Assembly (NCBI GenBank): GCA_963730405.1
Contig: CAVSRW010000015.1
Location: 1 to 64,000, forward strand
Length of the DNA: 64,000 bases
Reading direction: 5' to 3'
DNA from: Gaiellasilicea sp963730405
Lineage (GTDB): Bacteria > Actinomycetota > Thermoleophilia > Gaiellales > Gaiellaceae
Numbering within the stretch: position 1 is the first letter of the stretch; each line of letters begins with the position of its first letter. Shown here piece by piece: positions 24,823-38,276 of this stretch. Both the position numbers and the translations under genes were made by a program. The notes beneath the pieces are model-generated. The model did not search any database, had not been told where the DNA came from, and saw only the letters and a list, made by a program, of their open reading frames with translations.

Positions 24823-27800
24823 ATGTCGCCCTGGTCCGTCCGGAGCCGCCGCCGTCGCCGCCTCGCGAGAGCCTCGGTTCTCTCGGCGATGGCCCTGGCG
24901 CTCGTCGGGCTGATCAGCTCGGCCCAGGCGGACGCCACCAGCGACAGCGCCACCGGGATCGCGGACGGCCTGCGCAGCTTCGCGGACCGGCTCGACGACT
25001 CCGCCGACGCGCTCGGTGAGTACCAGGCGCTCGCGGAGAGCCTCCCCCTCGTCGACCTCGCACCGGGGTCGGCGGAGGCGCTGCGGCTCAGCACACTGCT
25101 CCAGGAGCAGCTGACCGCGGGCTCGAATGCTCTCGACGCCACGTACAACACACTCGGCGACCTCGAGTCCGACCTCGAGGCGCTGGACGAGCTACAGGAC
25201 GGCGTCCAGTTCACCGTCGGCGACGTCAGCATCTCCGGTGTGCCCGGCGGCGTCATCAACGTCGTCGTCCCGATCAGCGCCACACGTCACGTCGACCAGC
25301 CGCTCGACTTCGAGGCCGGAATCGCCTCGATCGACGGCGGCGCGCTCGGCATCGACTTCGCGCTCTCCTCGACCCTGACGTTCCGGCTCGACACGAGCGG
25401 CGGCGCACCGTTCCCGGCGACCGCCTTCTCCCTCGTCGTGCCCGCCGGCGCCGCGCCGGCGATCGACGTCTGCGCCACCGTCGACGCCGCTATCAGCGCC
25501 TTCACGGCGCGGCTCGGCTTCACCGACGTCTCGGTCTCGACGGCCGGCCCGGCGAAGCTGAAGGCCTGCGCCAAGATCACGTTCAGCGACCCGGACTCGA
25601 ACGGCGTCCTGACCAAGGACGAGTTCTCGAGCCACGCGCTGACGGAGATCGCAACGGCCTCCCTCGTCGACGGCGACCCCGCCGGCAACGATCTCGCGGC
25701 GACGTTCAACCTCGACGCGTCGCTCGTCCCGGGAAGCCCGGACGCGACGATCGCGTTCACAGACGGGAACCTCGCCGCTGCGCCGGCGCCGGCCGTGGCC
25801 ACCAACTTCGGCAACCTGGCCGACTTCTCCAACGTCACGCCGGGTGACGTGATCAACGGCCTGACGCAGTTCGTCGCTGCATACGGTGGCTCGCAGATCG
25901 CCGGCAACGGCGCGATCCCATTCGTCAAGGACGGGCTCAGCCGCGCGTTCGAGGTCGTGAAGCCGCTCAAGGACTACACGCGCCGGCTCACGGACGCCGA
26001 GGTGGTCTGCGGTACCGAGCCCGGCACGACGACGAAGATGCCGACGGGCTCGACGGCGAACCTGAAGAACGACACGCCGGTCTACTGCCGCGCGAAGACG
26101 GCGTACACGATGACGGCGGACGTCACCACCTGGACGAGCCCGAACGCGGTCCCGATCGACAAGACGACGGGAGAGGCTGCGAACCCGACGATCGGTTCCG
26201 CACCCGAGCAGAACGCAGAGTTCAAGATGAACGCGGCCGGCTCGTTCGACGTCAAGGTCGTCTTCACCGCCGACCCCGACGCAGACGGCTCACAGCCGGC
26301 GCAGGGCTTCACCGCGATCCCGCGGCCGCAGACGGCCCAGGAGCTCTTCGACAAGATCGCAGCTGCGGCCGGCCTCGACACGGGCACGAGCGGCCTCACC
26401 TACGACCCGGCGACGAAGTCGCTCGCCTACCGGCTCAAGGGCAGCTTCAACCCGGCGGCCGTCGGACCGGGTGTCGAGAACGCGCCGACATGGGACTTCG
26501 GCGACCAGCTCCGCAACGTCACCCACCTCTCCGGGCTGCAGGCGTCGGCGTCCGCGACGACGACCCTCGACGCCGGCCAGGTCAACTGGGACGCGACCTT
26601 CGGCGTCATCCTCACCGCGACCGAGGCGGACATCACCCCGGCCACGGGCGACCCGAGTCTGCTCGACCGCTTCTTCGTCAAGGTGCGGACGGCGCCGGGC
26701 GAGCACGAGATCAGCCTCGACGACCTCACCGTCAGCGGCAACGTGCAGCTCGATGGCCAGGTCGGATTCCTCGGCGTGCACGCCAGCGGCAGCGGCACCG
26801 ACAACACCTTCCAGAACGGCACGGCCTTCGGCGTCTCCAAGTTCGACGCGACGAAGCCGGTCCTCAGCGTCGACATCAACCCGGGCAGCGGCGTCGTGCT
26901 CGACACCGACCCGACGGGCGGCGAGTCGCTGCAGACGATCACGGGGGCGATCTCGGTCGGAGAGCTCGCCTTCAACCTCGACGACGCCCATCTCGACGCG
27001 ACCTGCAACCTGAAGGCGACCGCCGGCCTCCACATCAAGGCCGACGTCGCCGGCGGTCTGCAGACGCTCGCCGAGGCCGGCGTCGCGGTCAACTGGCCCC
27101 AGGTCTTCAAGGCCGACAGCTGCGACCCCGACCGGACGAAGCTGCAGATCACACCGAGCGCGAACTTCAACACCGATCTCTTCCACTTCGACCCGTTCCC
27201 GTCGGTGAGCGGCACGGCGACCCAGGTCGCCAACAACCCGAACGAGGGCGTCGTCCTGATCGACGGCTCGAAGAACCCGACGGCGGGCGACGGCAACGAC
27301 CCGACCGAGTTCCCCGCCCTCGGCAACTTCACGAACCTGACGCTCCGGAACAAGACGACGGGCGCGACCTGCATCATCCTCACGATCTCCGCCCAGGAGC
27401 TCGCGTGCGCGACCTCGCTCTCCGGCGGCTCGCGCCAGGGCGACCTCCCGAACAACAACAAGTGGAAGGTCGGCGACGAGTACGAGGTCGAGGGCAACGC
27501 GCTCGGGATGCTCTCGATCATCCTCGACAACCTCGACAAGCTCGTCGACCAGCTCGAGGCGCTCGGCGCGGACGTCGACGCGACGATCCCGCTGATCAAC
27601 ATGTCGACGGAGGACCTCGTCGCGAAGATCCAGTCGATCAAGCGCACGATCGACGACCTGCGCGGCTTCCCGAAGGCCCAGCTCCAGTGCGCCAAGGACG
27701 CCGCCTTCACGCAGACGGACGTCTCGATCCTCGACGACGGCGCCACCGTCTACTGCCGCGCGACGACGCAGAACACGCCGACGGCGGTCCAGTGGAAGGT

Positions 27801-30800
27801 CGAGATGGACGCAGGCGGCACGGCGTCGATCGTGGCCAACGGCGAGTCCGGCCTCGACCCGGCGATCGCCGACGTCGCGGGCGCGCTGACGACGGTCGGC
27901 CCGACGCCGACCACGGCGGTCCAGTTCACCGTCAACGACGGTGATCCGATCGAGCGACAAGACCACCCTCGACGAGTGGCAGGTCAGCCTCGAGTGGGCC
28001 GACGCAGGCGGGGCCAACACCGGCGAGTTCCCGCCGACTCTCGCCGCCGCAGGACGCTGCAGGAGCTCGAGGAGCTGATCGAGGAGAAGCTCGGGATCGC
28101 CGATCCGAACGTCTTCAAGCTCGACCTCCGCGACCTGCCGACGCCGGGGAGCGGGCCTGTCGTGACGGGAACGGCGAGCGGCGGCGACGCCAACACGCTC
28201 GAGGACTCCGGAGCAGACCTGAGCGACGTCCTACAGGGCATGCAGCTCGTGAACGTCGACGACAAGGTCTCGTGCACGATCGCGAGCGTCAACGACGGCG
28301 ACGACAAGCTGGAGTGCATCAACCCGCTCCCGAACGGCGCGACGTTCGACAACAACGACGACTACGAGGTCGTCGGCGACGGCACGAAGGATCTCGTCGT
28401 TCGTCTCGGCGCCGGCTACTGCGCCGGCGGCACGGCGAGCGGCAGCATCGACTGCTCGCCGAGGGTGGCGTCCGCGAGCTCGACCCGATCAGCATGCCGC
28501 TCAACGTCGACCTCGGCGCCGGCTCAGCGACCTCGTCGGTCTCGACTCGACCGGCGAGCTGCAGCTCCAGTACGTCGCCAAGGCTCAGCTCGACATCGGG
28601 ATCCCGCTCGAGCTCGACCTGACGCCTGACGTCGTCGTGCTCGACACCACCGGGGCGAGCGTCAAGGGTCGGGTCATCGCCGACGGCGTCGGCCTGAAGG
28701 CGAACCTCGGCCCGCTCGGGGTCGCGCTCGGCACCGAGGTCGTCGACACCGACTACGCGGACGTGAGCCTGATCCGGACCCGGCGGATCCGACCTCCGAC
28801 CAGGGCACAGGCGTGGTGAAGCTCGGCGCCAAGCTCGGGATTGCCAAGAACGGCGGCGACGACATCTCCGACAACCGCACCTTCACCGTCGGCTCCTTCT
28901 TCGGCGACCTCAACGCGAGCTTCAGCGGGGACGAGCAGACGTGCGCGACCGGGCCCGACTTCAAGGGCGACGCGTGCGTGATCCTGTCGACGGCGGCCGA
29001 GCCGCAGTCCGCCACGACGACCTTCGGCGACCTCAAGATCACCTGCGACGCCGAAGGCTTCCAGACCAATCCGGCGACGGCATGCACCGTGACGCCGCCG
29101 CCCGGCCTCGCCGCATTCTTCTCCGGCGAGGGGATCAACCTCGACCTGCTCTTCCAGGTGCTCCCGAAGCTGCTCGAAGACCTGCGCGCGCAGCTCGACG
29201 GCGCCGCGCGCGACGCCTCGATCCCGGTGGTCGGCGACACGCTCGATGCCGGCGCCAAGATCGTCGACACGTTCAACGACAACGTCGTGACGCCGTTCTC
29301 GACGTTCGTGACCCAGCTGAAGAGCACCGCCGACACCGACACCGACGGCGTCGCCGAGCCCGGCGAGGTGGCGAGGAAGCTCCGGTCGTTCATCTACGAC
29401 GGGGCAGGCGGTGCCGTCGGCGGCTTCAACGGGCTTGGTCCGGCCGGCGCCGGCCTCCTCCTCGACCTGAACGGCGACGGCACCGTCACGATCGACGACG
29501 TCGTCGTCACGCCGCAGTGCAACGGCGATGCGTGCGCCGACGGCACCGGCCTCGGCGAGCTGACGGACATGCGCGTGACGTTCAAGCTCGGCAAGACGGC
29601 GTTCGCGGGCGAGCTCCCGTTCGACATCGGTCTCGAGGGCTTCCCGCTGAAGCTCGAGGGCAACGTTGCCTCGGCCGGCAAGTGGAGCGTCCTCGTCGAC
29701 TTCGGCATGAGCAAGGAGGACGGGCCCTACCTGGTCGCGAGCGGCAAGCCGACGAAGTCGAACGACTCGAACATGGCCGTCAACCGACCGCCGGACGAGC
29801 CCGCGAACCCGGATCCGGACGGCGACCCGGACACGGAAGACGGGACGCCCGACAAGTGGTTCGACCAGCAGTACCTGCAGGACGACGGCGCCAACTTCCC
29901 GTCCTTCGTCGACGTCGGCATGACGCTCCGCCGGCTGCCGCAGACGGGCGTCACCGAGGCGCGCTGCACGATCACCAAGGTCGAGTCGAACAAGCTCTGG
30001 TGCGACGACTTCTCGACCGCCGGGGTCGAGGGCGTCACCTGGCATTTCCACGACGCGAACGATCCGGCCGACCGACGCCCACCGACCTCTACGAGGTCAT
30101 CGCGCTGCACCCGCCGAACTCGAACCAGACGGGCGGCGCGGCCGAGGTCAGCTTCGACGCCAGCGTCGGCTTCGGCGACAGCAGGACGCCTGTGTCGGCG
30201 ACGTCGACGCGGGAGCGGCACCGCGACCGTACCTCCAGGGCTTCTCCACGTCGCGCTGTCTCCGCGGCGAGGTGGCCTTCCTCGCCGTCACTGTCCGCGA
30301 CAAGGACGGTGACCGCGACGCGGCGACGTACGCCGAAGCGGGCGGCGCCTCGGCGGAGACGGACGGGCCCGACCAAGCTCGGGCTTGCAGCGACGATCGA
30401 CCTCCGCAACGGCAGCGACGACCGGATCTCGTTCGCCGATCTGACCGCCGGCAGCAGCTCGATCAAGCCGAACTTCACGGCGACCGCCAACATCGACGTG
30501 CGCTTCCGCACGGGCCTCATCGTCAGTCAGAGCGCGGGCTTCCCGAGCGTCCTCGGCAAGTTCCACCTCTACTGGGGCTTCGATCGACCGACGCGAAGTC
30601 CCCGCCGCACCGCCAAGAAGCTCGCGATCTCGTTCAACGGGCTGCACCTCGACGCCGGCGCGTTCGTCAGGCCGCTTCCTCGGGCCGATCGTCAAGGACG
30701 TCCAGAACATCACGAAGCCGCTGCAGCCGGTGATCCAGATGCTGCAGGCCGAGGTCCCGATCGTCTCGGACATGAGCAAGCTCGTCGGCGAAGGCCCGGT

Positions 30801-33800
30801 CACGATGCTCGACCTGCTCGAGGCGGTCTCGGGGAACGACCTCTCGCTCGTCCGCTCGCGTGATGCAGCTCGTGCGCTTCATCAACACGCTCCCGACGAA
30901 CGCCGGACTGCTGATCCCGCTCGGCAACTCGCCCGGCTCGTTCGCGGTCAGCGAGGAGCGCGCGACAGGTCCGCGGCCCACGGCCGACCAGGCCGGACGG
31001 GCATGCAGGTGAAGCGTCCGCAGCGGGCATCCAGAAGGACTTCGCCGGCAGCAGCGCCTACGCGCGGTGCGACGACGCGCCGGCGGACAACCGGCCCGGC
31101 ACGTTCGGCGTCTCCGGCCTGACGTTCCCGTTCCTCGCGGACGCGAAGAACATCTTCGGCGTCCTGATGGGCCAGGACGTGACGCTCGTCCGCTACGACG
31201 CCGGGACGCTGAAGGCCGAAGCGCAGGCTTCGGCTACTGCTTCCCGCCGCTCCTGATCGGGCCGATCCCGGTCGAGATCTGCATCGGCGGCTCGTTCGAG
31301 GTCGCACGGCCGGTTCGCGATCGGCTACGACACGAGCGGGATGAGGAAGGTGCTCGAGGGCGGCTCCGGCGTCGCGCTCCTCGACGGCATCTTCATCGAC
31401 GACTACAACGCGGCCGGCGAAGAGGTCCCGGAGATCACGTTCACCGGCACCGTCTACGCCGAGGGCGCGGTCGTCGTCGCGATCATCTCCGTCGGCATCC
31501 GCGGCGAGATCATCTTCACGACGAACCTCGACCTCGACGACCGCCCGAACCCGGACGGCAAGCTGCGGATCGAGGAGATCGTCAACCGCTTGTCCAACCC
31601 GATCTGTCTCTTCGTCGTCTCCGGACAGATAGATGCGGCGCTCTCGGCCTTCGTCGAAATCGACCTCTTCTTCTTCACCAAACGCTTCACGATCGAGATC
31701 GTCCGTATCACCCTGCTCAAATTCGAGGTGAAATGCGAGCCCGAGGTCCCGAACCTCGCGGACGTCCTCGACGGCGGCAACCGCCTGATCCTCAACGTCG
31801 GCAACAAGGGCGGCGGCGCCACCGAGCGACGCGACGAACGGAACATCCAGGAGGAGAACGAGAACGAGAAGCTCGTCGTCCGCCAGATGGAGGACGTGAC
31901 CACGGGCGCGAACGCGGGCAAGACGCGGTTCTCGATCGCCGGCTTCGGGATCAAGGAAGACGAGTACCTGAACACGGCCGCCGTCCACGCCGGCACGGCG
32001 ATCGTCGAGGCGCACGGCCACAACGGCGACGACAGCTTCTCCTTCATCCCCGGCGGCGGCAACGAGGGGACGAGAGCGATCCCGCCACGGTCGACCTGAA
32101 GGAGTTCGAGCCGAAGGTCGACGCGGACGGCGACAACGGCAACGACGAGATCACGTCGGGTGACGGCAACGACGACATCACGCGGCGGCGCGAACAACGA
32201 CAAGCTGATCACCGGCCCGGGCGCGGACATCATCGACGGCGGCACCGAGGACGACAACATCGACGCCGGCACCGGCAACGACGTCAACGTGCTCGGCGGT
32301 CCCGGCCACGACACGATGAACGGCGGCCCCGGCGGCGACACGATGCAGGGCCAGGCCGGCGACGACAACATGTCCGCGGGCCCGGACGACCCGGCCGCGA
32401 CGTCCTCCGACACGCTGATCGGCAACAACGGCAACGACACGATCGCGGGCGACGGCGGCGTCGACCACCTCTTCGGCGACAACCAGAGCACCGATTGCGC
32501 CGAGAGCGCCGAGGGCGCGAATCCTGCGGGCGACAACATGGACGCGATCACCGGCGGCACCGGCAACGACAACATCTACGGTGGGCCCGAGCGCGACCAG
32601 CTCGAGGGCCAGCAGGGCAACGACACGATCTGCGGCAACGGCGGCGGCGACGAGATCCTCGGCGGCACCGGCGACGACGACGTCACGGGCGGCACCGGCG
32701 ACGACAACATCACCGGCGGCACCGACCCGCTCTCCGGTCCCGGCGCGGATCCGGTGACCGAGGGCGACACGCTCCGCGGCGGCTCCGGGCGCGACTACAT
32801 GCTCGGTGACGACGGCACGCTCACCCGCGACGGCTCGAACAACGTGGCGTACGTGCTCGCGACCACCTTCGACGAGAACGACGCGATGCACGGCGGCGCC
32901 GACGACGACTTCATGTGGGGCCAGGGCGGCGTCGACACCATGAACGGCAACGAGAACGACGACGAGATGCGCGGCGGCAACGGCGCGGACACGATGAACG
33001 GCGACGCCGACGACGACGAGATGTACGGCGACAGGCGCCGGACAGATGACGGGAACGGAGAGACGAGAGACGGCGAGACGACGCCGACGTCATGCACGGC
33101 AACGGCGGCAACGACAACATGCGCGGCGGCGTCGGCATCGACACGATGGACGGCGACGCCGACACCGACGAGATGTACGGCGACAACGACGCCGACGTCA
33201 TGCGCGGCGGCGCGGCGGACGACCTGATCCGCGGCGGCAGCGGCGACGACGAGATCGAGGGCAACGGGAACAGCTCGCAGGCGCTGCCGCTCGACGAGCA
33301 GCTGAACCCGCTCGCAGCGGTGAACGCCAACCTCGACCTGACCGAGGGCGCGGGCAACGAGTGGACGCAGTCCGGCGGCGGCGACGGCGACGTCATCTAC
33401 GGCGACGCCGACCAGGACGACATCGTCGGCGGCTCGCAGGGCACGCCCGCGGAGGCAGACGGCGGCGACACGATCCTCGGCAACGCAGCTCAGGACGTCA
33501 TCCTCGGCGACGACGGCGAGATCTCACGGCCCGGCGGCAACGACGCCGACGGCACGAAGACGCGCGCGGTCACGCTCCGCAACCCGGGCACCGACGGCGG
33601 CGCCGACTACATCCAGGGCAACGAGGAGAACGACGACGTCTACGCCGGCGGCGCGGGCGACCTCGTCCACGGCGACGTCGGCGACGACTACGTCGAGGGC
33701 AACGGCGGCGCCGACGGCGATCCCGGCACCATCCCGGTGGCAGCGATCGGGCTCTACGGCGACACCGGTCAGGACGATCTGATCGGCGGCACGAGCCAGG

Positions 33801-36800
33801 GCACCGGCGGCGTGGCCGACGGCGCGGACGACATCTGGGGCGGCCAGGGCGCCGACGTGGCGACCGGCGACAACGCGGACGTCACGCGGGCGACCGGCAG
33901 CGACTGCCCGGCCGAGCCGAACGCAAGCGCCGGCTACGACTGCAACACCTTCAGGCTCGACGCGGCCGACGTCGTCATCCGGCGGATCCAGCTCTCCGAC
34001 GTCGCCACGACCGGTGCGCGCTGCGCCGGCGGGCTCGGCCGGCGGCGACACGATCGGCGGCCAGGACGGCCACGACCGCCTCTACGGCCAGGGCGGCGAC
34101 GACTGGATCGAGGGCGGCGGCAACGACGACTTCGCCTTCGGCAACGCCGACGTCGACACGATCTTCGGCGGCGCCGGCCAGGACGACCTCGTCGGCGGCA
34201 CCGGCCGGACCGACTCCGCCGAGCAGGCGACGGCCACCGACGGCCGCCTCGACGCGGGCGACATCATCCACGGCGAAGGCGACTTCGACGCGATCGCGGG
34301 CGACAACTCGCGGATCGTCCGACAGACACTCGGCGCCGACACGAGCGACGACACCGGTGAGTGGAAGGCGAACACCTTCAACAGCGCCGTCGACCGCCTG
34401 ATCGCGCTCATGGACGTCGCCGTCGTCGGCTCGCCCGCGGGCGCCGGCACGAGCGGCAACGACCAGCTGCTCGGCGGCCCGGCGGACGACGTGGTCTACG
34501 GCCAGGGCGGCAACGACGGCATCTCCGGCGGCGCCGACCAGGATCTGCTCGAGGGCAACGCGAACGGCACGGGCAACGCGCCCGACCCGGCCGGGACGTA
34601 CGGCGGCGCCTGGCCTCCGGTCGAGGGCGACGTCATCCACGGCGACGCCGGTGCGGACGACGCGGCCGGCGGCACCGGGCGGATCTACCGCATGGTCGGC
34701 GGCGTCGAGACGCAGGATGTGCCGAGCGGCGTCGACGGCCGCATCGACGGCGGCGACGCGATCTTCGGCGACGAGGGCGGCGACGCGCTCGCCGGCGACA
34801 ACACGGTGATCGAGCGCGCGCTCACCGGCGACGCGATCCGGCGCCTGGGTGCTCGACGACCTCAAGGCTCCCGACGCGCTCCAGGTCGTCCGCCGGGTCA
34901 TGCGGCAGCGCGACGTTGCGACGGTCGCCGACCTCCTGCCGCTCACGAACGGCACGTCCGGCAACGACGCGATCCAGGGCAACGACGGCGTCGACGTCGC
35001 CTACGGCCAGGGCGGCGAGGACATGATCCAGGGCAACGCGGGCGACGACCATCTCGAGGGCAACGCGAGCGACGACACGATTCACGGCAACGAGGGTCAG
35101 GACGACGTCGTCGGCGGCACCGGCCGCACCTTCTCCAACGACGAGTCGACCGCTGCGGCCGGCCGGATCGACAACGCGACCGGCGACGACGCCGCTAACG
35201 ACACCCTCCACGGCGGCAACGGCGACGGCGCCGTGGCGTCCGGCGACGACGACGTCATCGTCGGCGACAACGCCACCGTCGACCGCGTGCGCGGCACGCT
35301 CGGCACCGCAGGCGCCGAGCTCAACCGGCTGCCGTTCAACGGCGCCTGGGGCGAGGCGACCTGGGACGAGCCGAACATCCTCCGCGTGATCCGGCTGCTC
35401 GACGTCGCGACGACCGCCAACACGGCGCCGGAGGCGAACGGCACGAACGGCGACGACACGATCAACGGCGAGGCGAACGAGGACGTCCTCTTCGGCCAGG
35501 GCGGCGCCGACACGATCACGGGCGACGACGCCGATCTCGACGGCGCCGACGTCGGCGATGCCGGCGGCGACGACTACATCGAGGGCAGCGGCGGCGCCGA
35601 CACGATCCGCGGGGATCTCGGCCAGGACGACATCACGGGCGGCGGCTCGGCGAGCCACACCGGCGCGGCGAACACGCTCCTCGACTCGAACCGCGACGGC
35701 CGCCTCGACGACCTCCGCAGCGGCGAGACGCTCCTCGACGCCGGCGACACGATCCTCGGCGACTCGGGCGCCGCGGACGCGGGTGCCGGCGACGTGGTCG
35801 CCGGCGACAACGCGCGCATCCAGCGACTGCTCGCCGCAGGCGACTGGCGCACCGACGCAGCCCGCGGCACGAGCCTGCGCGACGTCTTCCTCTTCGACAT
35901 CCGCCTCGTCGGCGCGGTCGAGCCCGGCAACGCCGCCGCAGGCGAGAGCGGCTCCGACCTGATCTCCGGCAACGGCGGCAACGACATCCTCCTCGGCCAG
36001 GACAACGGCACCCAGAACGGCGCCTTCGACAGCGCCGCGGCCGACGCCTATGGCTTCGAGGGCGGCGTCGCCGGCCCGACGCCGGACTGCCAGACGGCGA
36101 CGGGCGGTCCCGGGAGCGGCACGCTCACGGGCACCGAGGAGAACCCGAACGGCGACAACGACGGTGACGATCTGCCCGACCTGAACGACCCGCAGTGCCG
36201 CAGCTCCGCGCCCGGCGACACGATCAACGGCGAGGACGGCCAGGACTACATCGAGGGCAACTCCGGCTCGGACAACCTCTACGGCAACAACGACGAGGAC
36301 GACGTGATCGGCGGCTCGTCGGCCACTTCAGGCCACCTGAACGTGATCCTGCCGCCCGGCGACCGCGAGGCCGGCTTCGCACCGGGCAACGTCACGTCGC
36401 CGCCGACCGACCTCAACGACGGGCACGACGTCATCGGCGGCAACGCCGAGGACGACACGGTCGTGGGCGACAACGCCTTCGCCGACCGCTACGTCGGCGC
36501 CGGCGGCGCCTGGGTGACGGTCACCAGCACCGGCGCCGGTCCGTTCGCCCAGTCCGGCAACCCGAACCCGGAGCCCGCCCGCGAGGCGTGGACGGCGACG
36601 AGCATGGTGCGCCGCGACGTCACGACGAGGCAGACGACCGAGTCGGCGCTCGCCTTCGGCAACGACTACGTCCAGGGCAACGACGGCAAGGACGACGTCT
36701 ACGGCCTCCTCGGCAACGACTGGCTCGAGGGCAACGAGGGCGAGGACGCGATCGTGGGCGACATGGGCAAGGTCGTCGACAACGCGCTGGCCAACCCGGG

Positions 36801-37701
36801 CGCGGGCCACGCCGGCGACGAGCTCGCCGACCCGGCGCCGCTGAACCAGTTCATCGTCCCGCAGCAGCCGTTCCTCGGCTCGACGATCGACTACGCCGGA
36901 ATGCTCAAGCGCCAGGTCACGCTCTACGCCTTCGACGAGTCGGCCGCGGGCGCGGGCATCGGCCACGACGTCGCGCTCGGCGGCGACGGCAACGACTCGA
37001 TCCACACCGGCCCCGGCGAGGACCTCGCCAACGGCAACACCGGCGACGACCACGTCTGGCTGGGCGACAACTTCACGGCGATCACGGCCGGCAAGACCGG
37101 CGTCCTCCTTGCCCACGACCGCGTCGATGCGGGTTGGGGCGGCGGCGGCCACGATCACCTCTGGGGCGGCTACGGAGCCGACTACCTCGACGTGCGGCCG
37201 CGCAGCCAGAGCTCGGCGCCCGGCATCTTCCCGACGAGCGACCCGGAGACGTGGTTCCAGGTCGCGAGCCCGGGCGGACCCGCCGAGCTGTCGCACAACA
37301 CCGTCGACTACGGCATCGACGCGATCCCGAGCGACAACTTCGAGAACATCGACTACATCTACGGCGGCTGGGATCAGGACACGATGCAGGCCAACGAGGG
37401 CGACAACGGCCCGGCGATCGGCGACCGCCTGCTCGACTGGGGCGGCAGCTTCAACGGCTACTACCTCTGTCCGTCGACGTACGGCGACTGGGTCTCGACC
37501 AGGGCGATCGCCCCGGGCGTGATCTCGTTCCTGCAGGCGATGTCGCAGGGAGACGGCGCCACCACGACCGCCACCGCGGGCACCTCCGGCTTCCGCGAGA
37601 CTGCAATCGTGTTCACGAACGAGCAGAAGTTCAACACGAAGCCGATCCACGCGGACACGCCCGCGCACTTCACGTGCGGGCCCGGCACCGTCACCCCGTG
37701 A
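24823..37701 (+). CDS. Giant exported calcium-binding repeat protein (about 4,290 codons), multiply frameshifted as given
   Basis: One gene appears to run from ATG 24823 to the TGA at 37701. It opens with a signal peptide (RRRRRLARASVLSAMALALV...AQADA). Residues to about 2,400 are beta-rich modules, including repeated paired-cysteine units (CGTE...VYCRAKT near 26005-26100 and CAKD...VYCRATT near 27690-27780; CTI...LxC...YEV units near 27367, 28270 and 29960). EF-hand or dockerin-like loops occur: DPDSNGVLTKDE, DTDTDGVAEPGE and DLNGDGTVTIDD. From about 32,100 to 37,000 it is RTX-type calcium-binding sequence (GGTGDDDVTGGTGDDNITGG). The last 200 residues are unique. The frame is intact to 27.94 kb and after 34.85 kb; between them about 18 single-base shifts occur, but coding continues in another frame each time. 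It is probably a surface adhesin or matrix protein. It is translationally coupled to a lipoprotein gene. Confidence 0.8.
32810..36990 (+). repeat. RTX super-repeat: about nine units with a recurring GDN...R / DVAT signature
   Basis: Each unit starts with a block such as GDNSRIVR, GDNTVIER, GDNATVDR or GDNARIQR (near 32812, 33505, 33868, 34303, 34795, 35263, 35806, 36465, 36757). It continues to a hydrophobic strand ending like LDVATT (near 33967, 34390, 34882, 35377, 35875), then a run of GGxGxDxI calcium-binding nonapeptides and an acidic DAGDxIxGD end. The three central spacings are about 492, 495 and 498 bp. Confidence 0.7.
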
Positions 37702-38276
37702 GGCTGCTCACCGGGGTGATCGCGGCCGCGCTGGTCGTCGCCGCGGCCGGCGGCTGCGCCGGCGACGACGAGGAGGACGCGGCAGGGACGACGGCGTCCA
37801 CTCCGGCGGCGACCACCGCCCAGCCCGCGACGACGACAGAGGAGCAGCAGGTGACGACCCAGGCCGGCGACTACGCCCGGCCGGAGCCGCCGGACGATCA
37901 GAGCCGGTGGGCCGGCCAGGTCGACGCAGCATGCGAGCAGTGGCAGGAGCAGATCGACGAGGTCGCACCCCCGGCCGACCCGGCCGACCTCGAGCGCTGG
38001 CTCGGCGAGACGCTGCCGCTCGTGCGCAAGCAGGTGGCTGCGGTGGAGGCGGTCCGACTGCCCGGGGCGGCGAGCGAGGCCGAGCCGGCCTCGCTCTTCG
38101 TGCAGAACCTCCGCCGGGTCGAACGCGCTCTGACGCGCTACGGCGCAGCCTTGCGCTCGGAGAATCCTCAGGGCGCGCAGCAGGCGCTCGCCGAGGCAGG
38201 CGCGGCGGGGGCCGAGGCGCGGAGCGCCGCGCTCGCGCTCGGCGTCACCGAGTGCGGGGGATACTCGACTGGCTGA
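37698..38276 (+). CDS. Small lipoprotein coupled to the giant repeat protein
   Basis: 192 residues from GTG 37698, whose TG overlaps the TGA of the giant gene. The signal VRLLTGVIAAALVVAAAGGC ends in a lipobox-like AGGC, so Cys20 is probably lipidated. A Thr/Ala-rich linker follows (ASTPAATTAQPATTTEEQQ), then a helical domain with the motif DAACEQWQEQIDEVAPPADP and VECGGY-type C-terminus (VTECGGYSTG). The two later cysteines could pair. The same layout, with low-complexity linker and a small four-helix domain, is common in exported actinobacterial lipoproteins of unknown function. Tight coupling suggests it assists folding, anchoring or export of the giant protein; this is inference. Confidence 0.8.
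   Translation: MRLLTGVIAAALVVAAAGGCAGDDEEDAAGTTASTPAATTAQPATTTEEQQVTTQAGDYARPEPPDDQSRWAGQVDAACEQWQEQIDEVAPPADPADLERWLGETLPLVRKQVAAVEAVRLPGAASEAEPASLFVQNLRRVERALTRYGAALRSENPQGAQQALAEAGAAGAEARSAALALGVTECGGYSTG

Noticed and set aside
32160..36990. Short-period DNA repeats that could suggest a CRISPR or VNTR array
   Set aside because: The periodicity is a consequence of RTX nonapeptide coding; units are not identical and have no spacer structure.
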